This document shows positions 1-6,006 of a stretch of 7,794 nucleotides of DNA, in pieces. The position numbers were made by a program, and so were the translations under genes. Position 1 is the first letter of the stretch, and every line of letters starts with the position of its first letter. The notes under the pieces are model-generated. The model did not search any database, was not told the DNA's origin, and saw only the letters and a program-made list of their open reading frames with translations. The stretch is from an uncultured Planctomycetaceae bacterium (lineage in GTDB: Bacteria; Planctomycetota; Planctomycetia; Pirellulales; JACPPG01): the NCBI GenBank assembly GCA_945957305.1, contig CAMFLN010000112.1, positions 1 through 7,794 on the forward strand, read 5' to 3'.

Positions 1-479
1 CCGAAGTGAAATTCGTCAGCATCACCTGTGATCCGGCGAATGATACGCCCGAGGTGCTGGCCAAATACGCCCGCACGTTTCAAGCCGACCCCGCGCGGTG
101 GAGCTTTTTGAGCGGACCGTTTGCCTCGGTCCAGAAACTAGGCAACGACGCTTTTCAGGTTCCCGTCGGGCCCAAAATGCACACCGAACGGGTGATCCTT
201 ATCGACAAGTGGAGCAACGTGCGGGGCTTGTACCTGACGAGCGACCCGACGCAGATGATCACGCTCAAGAAAAAGATCAAGGCGTTGGAGGCGGAGACTA
301 CGCCGCCGGCCACGACCGAACGAGAGGAAACCGCCGGCATCACCGTCGCAGGAGCGACGCGCGTCGATGATCCGCACGCCACAACAGAAGCAACCGGCGA
401 CCAGGCAGCGGGCGAAGAAGGCGCCTCGACGCCAGCACCTGCGCAGGACGCCGCCGCACCGGACGAGGGGAAGCCGTGA
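1..479 (+). CDS. SCO1/SenC family copper chaperone, C-terminal part (5' truncated)
   Basis: This is the C-terminal part of a SCO1/SenC thioredoxin-fold protein. The family delivers copper to, or reduces cysteines of, the CuA centre of cytochrome c oxidase subunit II, on the outer face of the membrane. The frame is open from base 3, so the true start and the CxxxC copper motif lie outside the window; the GTG at 6 is an internal codon. Numbering from that codon, a VSITCDPANDTPEVL segment (4-18) matches the family's conserved DP..DTPEVL block. The conserved copper-ligand histidine is H59, in the context MHTERVILID. Residues 98-157 form an Ala/Thr/Glu/Pro-rich tail without evident fold, beyond the usual SCO domain. 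The stop overlaps the next gene by 4 nt (GTGA), suggesting translational coupling to the DUF420 gene. Family confidence is high. Confidence 0.9.
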   Translation, partial: EVKFVSITCDPANDTPEVLAKYARTFQADPARWSFLSGPFASVQKLGNDAFQVPVGPKMHTERVILIDKWSNVRGLYLTSDPTQMITLKKKIKALEAETTPPATTEREETAGITVAGATRVDDPHATTEATGDQAAGEEGASTPAPAQDAAAPDEGKP

Positions 480-976
480 CGAGTTTGCTGAACTTGCCAT
501 TGCCGTCATTACAGCTCACACCGCTGCTCGGCTTCACGGTGCGCGATCTGCCGACGGTCAACGCGCTTTTGAACGCGACGGCCACGGTGTTGCTAGTGTG
601 GGGGTTCGTGCTGATCAAGCAACGCCGCGAGACCGCGCACAAGCGGGCGATGTTAGCGACTTTCGCCACGAGCGTCGTCTTCTTGATCTCGTATTTGATC
701 TACCACTACCAGGCACTGCACGTGCCCTTCACCGGTCCGAGCGCCGTCAGGTACGTCTACTATGCGATCTTGTTACCGCACGTGTTGCTCGCCGCGGCAG
801 TGCCATTTTTGGCGCTGGTGACCATTTATCTGGGGCTGACGAATCAACGCCTGCGTCATCGTCGCTGGGCGCGGTGGACATTTCCGATCTGGCTGTTTGT
901 CTCGGTCACGGGCGTCATCGTGTACGTGATGCTGTACCACGGAGCCTGGCTGGGTTATGCGACAGAAGTGCCGTAA
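476..976 (+). CDS. DUF420 family membrane protein, probable cytochrome oxidase assembly factor
   Basis: A 166-aa integral membrane protein of the DUF420 (YozB-like) family. Four hydrophobic segments are visible, at about 28-48, 57-78, 95-120 and 133-154. Family-type features include LPTVNALLN (25-33), the IKQRRETAHKRAM loop with H55, SYLIYHY with H77, LPHVLLA with H102, H128 in a basic loop, and YH155 near the end. Such membrane-edge histidines suggest metal or heme contact, but that is inference. DUF420 genes commonly sit with cytochrome c oxidase genes, and a role in oxidase assembly has been proposed for relatives. The SCO gene immediately upstream supports this. The GTG start at 476 is chosen because GAGGGG at 465-470 lies 5 nt upstream and because it overlaps the SCO stop. 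The length is usual for the family. The biochemical role is not established. Confidence 0.88.
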   Translation: MTSLLNLPLPSLQLTPLLGFTVRDLPTVNALLNATATVLLVWGFVLIKQRRETAHKRAMLATFATSVVFLISYLIYHYQALHVPFTGPSAVRYVYYAILLPHVLLAAAVPFLALVTIYLGLTNQRLRHRRWARWTFPIWLFVSVTGVIVYVMLYHGAWLGYATEVP

Positions 977-988
977 AACGTCGGAAAA

Positions 989-1010
989 TCGAGGGCCAAC
1001 ACTCCCTCGA
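989..1010. terminator. Stem-loop downstream of the DUF420 gene
   Basis: A perfect 7-bp inverted repeat, TCGAGGG (989-995) and CCCTCGA (1004-1010), with an 8-nt loop, begins 13 nt after the DUF420 stop. On the + strand no T-run follows. Read on the - strand, the hairpin is followed directly by TTTTCC, the shape of an intrinsic terminator in that direction. It may end or stabilise the SCO-DUF420 transcript, block antisense transcription, or both. Its right arm overlaps the -35 element proposed for the next gene. Confidence 0.45.
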
Positions 1011-1036
1011 CCAAGGCTGCCCAAGGCGGCTATAAT
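1007..1036 (+). promoter_or_regulatory. Candidate sigma70-like promoter for the CPSCK protein gene
   Basis: A perfect TATAAT hexamer lies at 1031-1036. A TCGACC hexamer (4 of 6 to TTGACA) lies at 1007-1012, giving an 18-bp spacer. The predicted transcript start is about 1043, roughly 30 nt before the ATG at 1072. Across the spacer there is an imperfect tandem 10-mer, CCAAGGCTGC / CCAAGGCGGC (1011-1020 and 1021-1030). The -10 match is strong; the -35 match is moderate. Confidence 0.5.
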
Positions 1037-1071
1037 GACAATGTCGATGTGCCTGATTCTGCGAGGTTGGT

Positions 1072-1386
1072 ATGCACTCGGAACTCTCTAAGCGCAATTG
1101 GCTTCCCCTGCTGACCGCCAGCATGGCGCTGGTGTGCGTGCTCGCTTTGGTCGACGTGGCCGCGGCTTGCCCAAGTTGCAAAGCGGCGCTGGCCAACCAG
1201 CAGGGAAAAGGGGATCTGGTCTCGGGCTTTTTCTATAGCATCCTGTTTATGCTTTCGATGCCCTTTGCGATCTTCGGATCGTTCAGCGGGTATTTTTACT
1301 ACCTGGTGCGGCGGGCGCGGCGAGAACAGTCCGAGAGCCAGCAGCCGACGAACCAGTCGACCGTGGATCGTGGCGAGTCACGGTAG
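1072..1386 (+). CDS. Small exported or membrane protein with CPSCK (CxxC) motif
   Basis: A 104-aa protein that I cannot assign to a named family. The N-terminus has basic residues (K7, R8) and a hydrophobic stretch (about 11-31) ending VDVAAACPSCK, so it reads as a signal peptide or anchor followed by a CxxC pair, C33 and C36. A second hydrophobic segment spans about 51-79 and is followed by a basic VRRARR stretch and a polar Gln/Ser-rich tail, expected to be cytoplasmic. This puts the CxxC close to the outer membrane face. The setting after SCO and DUF420 suggests metal or thiol chemistry linked to oxidase assembly, as inference only. I recall similar small CPSCK proteins in planctomycetes but cannot confirm this here. 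The ATG start is supported by GAGG at 1063-1066, 5 nt upstream. C33 as a lipoprotein cysteine is possible but the lipobox is poor. Confidence 0.8.
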   Translation: MHSELSKRNWLPLLTASMALVCVLALVDVAAACPSCKAALANQQGKGDLVSGFFYSILFMLSMPFAIFGSFSGYFYYLVRRARREQSESQQPTNQSTVDRGESR

Positions 1387-1400
1387 AGGCTGCGGCATTG

Positions 1401-1419
1401 ATCGCATAACAACTGCGAT
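1401..1419. terminator. Weak stem-loop between convergent genes
   Basis: An inverted repeat, ATCGCA (1401-1406) and TGCGAT (1414-1419), with a 7-nt loop, lies in the 76-bp gap between the + strand CPSCK gene and the - strand DUF983 gene, which converge. A second repeat, ACGGCA (1451-1456) and TGCCGT (1475-1480), straddles the DUF983 stop codon. Neither has a clear T-tract. The position fits bidirectional termination, but the stems are short. Confidence 0.28.
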
Positions 1420-1462
1420 TCGCTAAGCGCGGCATTCTCAAAGCACCGCGACGGCATCGGCC

Positions 1463-1873
1463 TCAGCGATTGATTGCCGTCCGCTCGGTGGATGGCGAGG
1501 CCGCAGAACCAGGCATGGCCTTCGCGTTTTGCGGTGGATCGGCAAAATGGTCCCACGCCATCCACAAACCGCGGGCGTAGCGAAAGAACCACGCCGGAAA
1601 GAGGACGCAGAACGCCCCGAGTGAAATGAGCAGCGTCCGCTCAGAAACATCGGTCAGCATCATCAACGTCAAGGCCGTGACGGTGACGATGATCGCCGTG
1701 ACGCCGTCGTGGAAGTAAATCGATCCCAGAAAGTATCCCGGCTCGCGCTCGAATTTCAGCCCGCATGCCTCGCATTGTCGCGGCATGCTGAACCAGCCGT
1801 CGAACAGGCGCCCTGCGCCGCATTGGGGACAGCGTAGCCGTAATGTACGGCCGAGAATTTTCCAGAAGCTCAT
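1463..1873 (-). CDS. DUF983 family zinc-ribbon membrane protein
   Basis: A 136-aa protein of the DUF983 family. An N-terminal zinc ribbon is formed by C15-P-Q-C18 and C34-E-A-C37, in the family pattern CPxCGxGRLF...C..CGLKFE. It is followed by a GYFLG motif (46-50) and two hydrophobic segments, about 50-74 and 79-98, then a polar tail. The function is unknown. In other bacteria, notably alphaproteobacteria, DUF983 genes often lie within cytochrome c oxidase gene clusters, which fits the SCO/DUF420 genes across the short convergent gap. The ATG at 1873 is preferred because AGGAAGG (complement of 1883-1889) sits 9 nt upstream. An in-frame ATG at 1918 would add 15 residues but has a poor ribosome site. 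The open frame continues far upstream to 3211, but that part is antisense to the propeller gene and not protein-like. Confidence 0.88.
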   Translation of the reverse strand: MSFWKILGRTLRLRCPQCGAGRLFDGWFSMPRQCEACGLKFEREPGYFLGSIYFHDGVTAIIVTVTALTLMMLTDVSERTLLISLGAFCVLFPAWFFRYARGLWMAWDHFADPPQNAKAMPGSAASPSTERTAINR

Positions 1874-1894
1874 CGCCGCGTGCCTTCCTGTCGC

Positions 1895-1906
1895 GCGTTG
1901 CAACGC
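1895..1906. promoter_or_regulatory. Perfect 12-bp palindrome, possible operator
   Basis: GCGTTGCAACGC reads identically on both strands and lies 22 bp upstream of the DUF983 start. It covers a TTGCAA hexamer that could be a -35 element for the divergent gene. Its right part, TGCAACGCA (1899-1907), recurs at 1964-1972, 65 bp away, in the same orientation. A dimeric regulator could bind here; none is encoded in the window. Confidence 0.3.
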
Positions 1907-1926
1907 ACGACTTTCCATACCATACT
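1898..1926 (+). promoter_or_regulatory. Weak candidate promoter for the 56-aa protein gene
   Basis: TTGCAA (1898-1903, 4 of 6 to TTGACA) and CATACT (1921-1926, 4 of 6 to TATAAT) are separated by exactly 17 bp. The predicted transcript start is near 1933, about 60 nt before the TTG start codon. The -35 element lies inside the 12-bp palindrome. Four-of-six matches occur often by chance. Confidence 0.28.
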
Positions 1927-1947
1927 CTACGGCTGGTAGTCTGACCA
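1919..1947 (-). promoter_or_regulatory. Weak candidate promoter for the DUF983 gene
   Basis: On the - strand, TGGTCA (1947-1942) and TATGGT (1924-1919) are 17 bp apart, each matching the sigma70 consensus at 4 of 6 positions. The predicted start is near 1912, about 40 nt before the ATG at 1873. It faces and overlaps the candidate + strand promoter, so the two would interfere. Confidence 0.22.
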
Positions 1948-1993
1948 TCGTGTCGGCGACTGCTGCAACGCAGGATGCCGTGGAGAGAAACCG

Positions 1994-2164
1994 TTGTACG
2001 CCGTGGGAAGGTTTCTGCAGATCGCGGGACTTAGCCTGCCGATCTTGGCCATCTTCATGCAGATCACTGACCAGGTGAGCGTCGGCAAGATGCTCGTGAT
2101 GGCGGTGGCCGCCATCTCGATGTTCTACATTGGCCGCATTCTCGAAGGTTACGCGCACTCGTAA
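1994..2164 (+). CDS. Small hydrophobic membrane protein, 56 aa, TTG start
   Basis: A 56-residue frame from TTG to TAA, too short and without ATG near its start, so easy to miss. It begins LYAVGRFLQIAGLSLP and ends IGRILEGYAHS. Two hydrophobic stretches, about 8-22 and 32-47, are separated by a short polar turn containing TDQ, suggesting a two-helix hairpin in the membrane. The TTG is supported by GGAGAG at 1982-1987, 6 nt upstream; a GTG at 2003 is the alternative. The beginning GRFLQ and end IGRxLEGY resemble a recurrent small planctomycete protein that I recall, but this is memory and not a search. It is divergent from DUF983, 120 bp apart. The function is unknown. The clean ribosome site plus an amphipathic, non-random composition favours a real gene. 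Confidence 0.72.
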   Translation: MYAVGRFLQIAGLSLPILAIFMQITDQVSVGKMLVMAVAAISMFYIGRILEGYAHS

Positions 2165-2410
2165 CATGCGGCCCACAGTGATGATGTGAACTGCTTGGAC
2201 GAGGTGAGCTGGCTGTTTTGCTCGACGCTCGTCCGCACCGTCGCTGGGCCGCACACGAAGCCGTTTCCCTGCAGTCAGGTCACGTTCGCCGCACTTTGCT
2301 TTCCGGCAGCGGCCCCGGGTCCTATACTTATCCGTGTGCGAGTCGTCACTGCGTCGACCACGTTCCGACACGTTCGTCGGCCGCTTCTCCTGTCGGCAGC
2401 AGGTGCCACG
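2165..2410. other. Spacer before the propeller gene
   Basis: These 246 bp contain no convincing gene. The propeller frame is open back to 2186, but the residues encoded before 2411 look like non-coding translation. A TATACT hexamer at 2323-2328 is the only promoter-like element seen. I see no strong hairpin or repeat. Confidence 0.5.
2300..2328 (+). promoter_or_regulatory. Candidate promoter for the propeller gene
   Basis: TATACT (2323-2328) matches TATAAT at 5 of 6 positions. The hexamer 17 bp upstream, TTTCCG (2300-2305), is a poor -35 element. A start near 2335 would give a leader of about 75 nt to the GTG at 2411. It lies close to an alternative in-frame GTG at 2336. Confidence 0.3.
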
Positions 2411-4867
2411 GTGCCGCCCGAGAACCACGAGCGCTGTCAGAACGAGCCCTGTCAAAATGAGCACTGGGGCGCCGCCGTCAGGGCCTTGTTCGCCACGGCG
2501 GCCAGTGTCGTGTTGTGGTCTGCGGCCGCGGCCCCTTGCCAGGCGCAGCATTTCTTTTCGACATTTTCCAGCCGCTTCGAATTGGCGGATTCGGTCGAAG
2601 TGCCGCTGGCGGACGCCGATACGCAAGCCCGGCTGGAGCAAGCCAAGGCCCTGGCGGCTGACGGCTTGTGGGACGAAACAGTCGAAGCGCTGCGCGAAAT
2701 TATGGAAAGTGCGCCGCACAGAGTCTTGCCGGCCAGCGACAGGCGCTTCATCAGCGTGCGCGACTATTGTCATCAGCGCCTGGTAGCGTTGCCGGCAGAG
2801 GCATTGAAACTGTATCGCAGTCGCGTCGACCCCCAGGCGCGGCAAATGTTCGACGATGCCATTGCCCGTAACGACGCTGACGGGTTGCGCAGCCTGGTCG
2901 AGCAATTCTTCGCGAGCAGCTCCGGGGACAATGCGCTTCTCGCCCTGGGAGACATGGCACTCGAACGGGGGCGCCACGGCGAGGCGCGCGCCTGGTGGGA
3001 GCAACTGATCGAAACGCCGCCACAATCCGTCACGCGTGAAGTCTTCGTTCGTGTTCAAGCCGACGAGGACCTCTCGCCGACGCAGCGTGAACTGCTCGAA
3101 CATTGGTATCGGCCCGACAGTGCGGAACCTCCGGCCGCCTACTGGCTGCGCAATGATGAGCGACTGGATGATCCGGCACGCGTGGCCCTGATCGATCTGT
3201 GGAAGGGGCATCAGGTGTTGCCGACGCGCTTGGCGTATCCCAGTAGCGCCCAGGCAGGCGAGGGTCAGATCGATCTCGCCGCGGTGCGTGCGCGGCTGGT
3301 GCTGGCTTCAATCCTCGAAGGTTCGTTGTTGCGGGCCCGCGGCGAGCTGAGCGGCTTTCGCGACTTGCATCCGGACGCGCGCGGGCGACTCGCGGGGATC
3401 GAGGGGAACTACGGCGAGACCTTGGCGGCGCTGGCGGAACAGGCGGCGAAATGGCCGGCAGCCGCTGCGTCAACGGACTGGCCCACGTTCGCCGGCGCCC
3501 CGACACGTTCGCACGTCGGCCCGGCGTCGGTCACGCCGGACTCGCTTCTGTGGTCCGAGCCGATTGCTTTGCCCAAGGTGCCGGCGACCGATTCGTTCTA
3601 TCCTTCGCCACGCGTCGCGGAGACGAAGAACGAGTTGCTGAGCTACCATCCGATTGTGGTGGGCAACTTCGTGGCGGTGAATACTCTGCACGAGATTCGC
3701 ATTTACGATGTGCGGACGGGCAAGGCAGCCTGGGGGGGCGGTCCCGTGATCTACCGCCCGGCCGAGCCGGTTCTGCAGCGTTTTCAAAATGTCACGAGCA
3801 CGCTGGGCGTGGCACGTTTTACGATGACCGCGTATGACGGATTTCTCCTGGCGCGCATGGGAGATCCGCTCACCTCGCGTCCGGAAGATAGCTTGAATTA
3901 TCAGCAGCCGAGTTATCTGGTCAACTTGGATCTGCAAGGGGAAGGGCGACTGGTTTGGCCGCCGCTGCGTTGCGAGGACAAATGGTCCTTCGAAGGTTCG
4001 CCAATTTCCGACGGCCGCAGAGTCTACGTCGCGCTGCGCCACGGCACGCGACCGCAAACGCACGTGGCCTGTTATGACGCACGCAATGGCCGTCAGCTTT
4101 GGCGCCAGTTCGTAGCGAGCGCCGAAACGCCGGCGCGCGGCCAATCGGGCGAGTGCACCCACAATTTGCTGACGCTCGTCGACGACACGGTCTACGTGAA
4201 TACCAACCTGGGGGCGGTGGCAGCGCTCGATGCGGCGCATGGCCGTCCGCGATGGATCGTGCGCTATCCGCGTGCCAAGCGGGGAGACCTGAATCAGCGG
4301 GCCACTCACTTCTACCGCGATCTGAACCCTTGCTTGTACGATCGCGGTCGCATCATTGTCGCACCGACCGATAGCGAAAGCATTTTGGCTTACGACGCCG
4401 CGTCGGGGCTGCTGTTGTGGGAAACCAATCTCGCCAAGGACGTCGTGCACCTGCTCGGAGTGGGTGGAGATGCCCTCTGGGCCAGCGGTGAGAAGCTGTG
4501 GCGACTGGACCTGGCCAGCGGCAAAGTCAATTATCCCTGGCCCGAGGGGCCGACGCCCAAGGGTTTTGGCCGTGGCATGCTCGCGGGAAACAAGGTCTAT
4601 TGGCCCACCATGCAGGCAATTCGTGTGTTCGATCAACGCACCGGCCAGGAACATGCCCCGATCGAGCTGGAAGCGCGCGGTATCTCCTCGGGCAACCTGG
4701 TCCCCGCCGGCGATATACTGTTGATTGCCGGCAGCGATCGGTTGACAGCGCTTGGGCCGTCGTCGCGCACTGCGGCAGCGGCTGTTGAAAAAGATGTGAA
4801 CGAGCGAGAACCGAGCAAGCCGTCCCCGCCGAGTGGAAAGTCGCCGACGCGTTCGCCGCGTAAATGA
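2411..4867 (+). CDS. Exported PQQ-like beta-propeller protein with TPR-like N-terminal region
   Basis: An 818-aa protein with a likely signal segment: R24, then a hydrophobic stretch at 25-41, and a cleavage region near APCQAQ (41-46). Residues about 60-350 are helical and Ala/Leu/Glu-rich, with TPR-like wording such as ARLEQAKALAADGLWDETVEA. From WPTFAG (W357) onward it is a PQQ-type propeller. Blade-like units of the type YDxxxGxxxW occur at GKAAW (W441), GRQLW (W564), GRPRW (W615) and GLLLW (W670), and GEKLWRLDLASGK and VFDQRTGQ follow. The last 35 or so residues are a basic Ser/Pro-rich tail. No dehydrogenase active-site features are evident, so a structural or binding role outside the cytoplasm is more likely than PQQ catalysis. 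The start is uncertain: GTG 2411 has CAGG 7 nt upstream, GTG 2336 is an alternative, and the pre-signal segment is unusually acidic. MoxR follows after 83 bp without a clear terminator. Confidence 0.85.
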   Translation: MPPENHERCQNEPCQNEHWGAAVRALFATAASVVLWSAAAAPCQAQHFFSTFSSRFELADSVEVPLADADTQARLEQAKALAADGLWDETVEALREIMESAPHRVLPASDRRFISVRDYCHQRLVALPAEALKLYRSRVDPQARQMFDDAIARNDADGLRSLVEQFFASSSGDNALLALGDMALERGRHGEARAWWEQLIETPPQSVTREVFVRVQADEDLSPTQRELLEHWYRPDSAEPPAAYWLRNDERLDDPARVALIDLWKGHQVLPTRLAYPSSAQAGEGQIDLAAVRARLVLASILEGSLLRARGELSGFRDLHPDARGRLAGIEGNYGETLAALAEQAAKWPAAAASTDWPTFAGAPTRSHVGPASVTPDSLLWSEPIALPKVPATDSFYPSPRVAETKNELLSYHPIVVGNFVAVNTLHEIRIYDVRTGKAAWGGGPVIYRPAEPVLQRFQNVTSTLGVARFTMTAYDGFLLARMGDPLTSRPEDSLNYQQPSYLVNLDLQGEGRLVWPPLRCEDKWSFEGSPISDGRRVYVALRHGTRPQTHVACYDARNGRQLWRQFVASAETPARGQSGECTHNLLTLVDDTVYVNTNLGAVAALDAAHGRPRWIVRYPRAKRGDLNQRATHFYRDLNPCLYDRGRIIVAPTDSESILAYDAASGLLLWETNLAKDVVHLLGVGGDALWASGEKLWRLDLASGKVNYPWPEGPTPKGFGRGMLAGNKVYWPTMQAIRVFDQRTGQEHAPIELEARGISSGNLVPAGDILLIAGSDRLTALGPSSRTAAAAVEKDVNEREPSKPSPPSGKSPTRSPRK

Positions 4868-4950
4868 CCGGGACTGTTGCCTGTTCGTCAGGGATTCTAG
4901 GAAAACGCGGTTGCCGGAAATCGATGGACTAAGACTCGCAGAGGTCATGC

Positions 4951-6006
4951 ATGCTGCCCGACGATGATGTGCAGGCGGTTCAGAAACTGAGCGAAGCCTA
5001 TCGCCGGCTCTCGGCCGAGCTAGGACGCGTGATCGTCGGCCAGCGCGAGGTGATCGAAGAACTCCTGGTCGCGATGTTCGCCCGTGGGCATTGTTTGTTG
5101 GTCGGCGTGCCAGGGCTTGCCAAGACGCTGCTCATTCGCACTCTGGCTGACACGATGTCCTTGCGGTTCAGTCGCATTCAATTCACGCCTGACCTCATGC
5201 CCTCGGACATCACGGGCACGGAAGTGATTCAGGAGGACCGGGCTTCGGGCGTCCGGCAATTCAGGTTTTTGCCAGGGCCGATTTTTGCGAATGTAATTCT
5301 GGCCGACGAAATCAACCGCACGCCTCCCAAGACGCAGGCGGCGCTGCTCGAGGCCATGCAGGAACACCAGGTCACGGTCGGTGGCACGCGGCATCGCTTG
5401 GAGGAGCCTTTCTTTGTGCTCGCCACGCAAAACCCGATCGAGCAGGAGGGAACCTACCCGCTGCCCGAGGCACAGCTTGACCGTTTCATGTTCAACACAT
5501 TCGTCGACTATCCGGCCGAGGATGAAGAACTCGAGATCGTGCGGCGGACGACGACCGACGCGCTGCCGTCGCTGGCCAGCACGCTGTCGGCCGAGGAGAT
5601 CCTATCGCTGCAGAATCTCGTGCGCCGCGTGCCGGTCGCCGAGCATGTGGCGCGTTACGCCTTGCGCTTTACGCGGCTGACGCGTGCCGAAAAAGGAGAT
5701 GTGCCGCAATTCGTCAAGGATTATGTGAGCTGGGGGGCCGGTCCCCGCGCAAGCCAGTACCTGGTGCTGGGAGCCAAGGCACGTGCCGTCTTGCATGGGC
5801 GCTATCACGCCGAGTGCGCGGATGTGAGGGCTGTCGTCGCGCCGGTGCTGCGGCATCGGATTGTGACGAATTTCAACGCCGAGGCCGAGGGCGTGAAGCC
5901 GGACCATATTATTCGCAAACTGATCGACATCGTTCCAGAGTCGGATCGGGAGAGTAGCCGCGGTGGAAGAATATCAGAAGTATTTAGATCCGCGGACGCT
6001 GGCTAA
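4951..6006 (+). CDS. MoxR family AAA+ ATPase
   Basis: A 351-aa MoxR-type AAA+ ATPase. It carries VGQ (28-30), Walker A GVPGLAKT (52-59), the DLMPSDITG block (81-89), the FLPGPIFANVILADEINR segment with Walker B ILADE (116-120), TPPKTQAALLEAM (124-136), sensor 1 ATQNP (158-162), QEGTYPLPEAQLDRF with the arginine at 178, and the sensor 2 region GPRASQYL (264-271). All residues needed for ATP binding and hydrolysis appear intact, and the length is typical (about 320-350). The family acts as an ATP-driven chaperone that matures or activates VWA-domain partners, which here are plausibly the DUF58 and BatA proteins downstream. The ATG start has GCAGAGG at 4938-4944, 6 nt upstream. The last 44 nt overlap the DUF58 gene. 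Confidence 0.96.
   Translation: MLPDDDVQAVQKLSEAYRRLSAELGRVIVGQREVIEELLVAMFARGHCLLVGVPGLAKTLLIRTLADTMSLRFSRIQFTPDLMPSDITGTEVIQEDRASGVRQFRFLPGPIFANVILADEINRTPPKTQAALLEAMQEHQVTVGGTRHRLEEPFFVLATQNPIEQEGTYPLPEAQLDRFMFNTFVDYPAEDEELEIVRRTTTDALPSLASTLSAEEILSLQNLVRRVPVAEHVARYALRFTRLTRAEKGDVPQFVKDYVSWGAGPRASQYLVLGAKARAVLHGRYHAECADVRAVVAPVLRHRIVTNFNAEAEGVKPDHIIRKLIDIVPESDRESSRGGRISEVFRSADAG

Noticed and set aside
367..1035. 222-codon + strand frame overlapping SCO and DUF420
   Set aside because: Arg/His-rich out-of-frame translation of two well-supported genes.
1159..1182. Lipoprotein signal ending at C33 of the CPSCK protein
   Set aside because: The residues before the cysteine are AAA with no Leu/Val/Ile at -3, a poor lipobox. 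The CxxC reading explains the cysteine better.
1874..3211. Long - strand open frame extending DUF983 upstream
   Set aside because: The residues encoded before 1873 are Arg/His/Gly-rich with no domain character, and most of the stretch is antisense to the propeller gene. The DUF983 domain and ribosome site place the real start at 1873.
3470..4948. 492-codon - strand open frame
   Set aside because: It is antisense to the propeller gene, which has clear domain motifs. Long antisense frames are expected in GC-rich coding sequence.
4868..4950. Terminator or promoter between the propeller gene and MoxR
   Set aside because: Only a 4-bp stem (CCTG/CAGG) and a repeated GTTGCC were seen. No -35/-10 pair with acceptable spacing was found.
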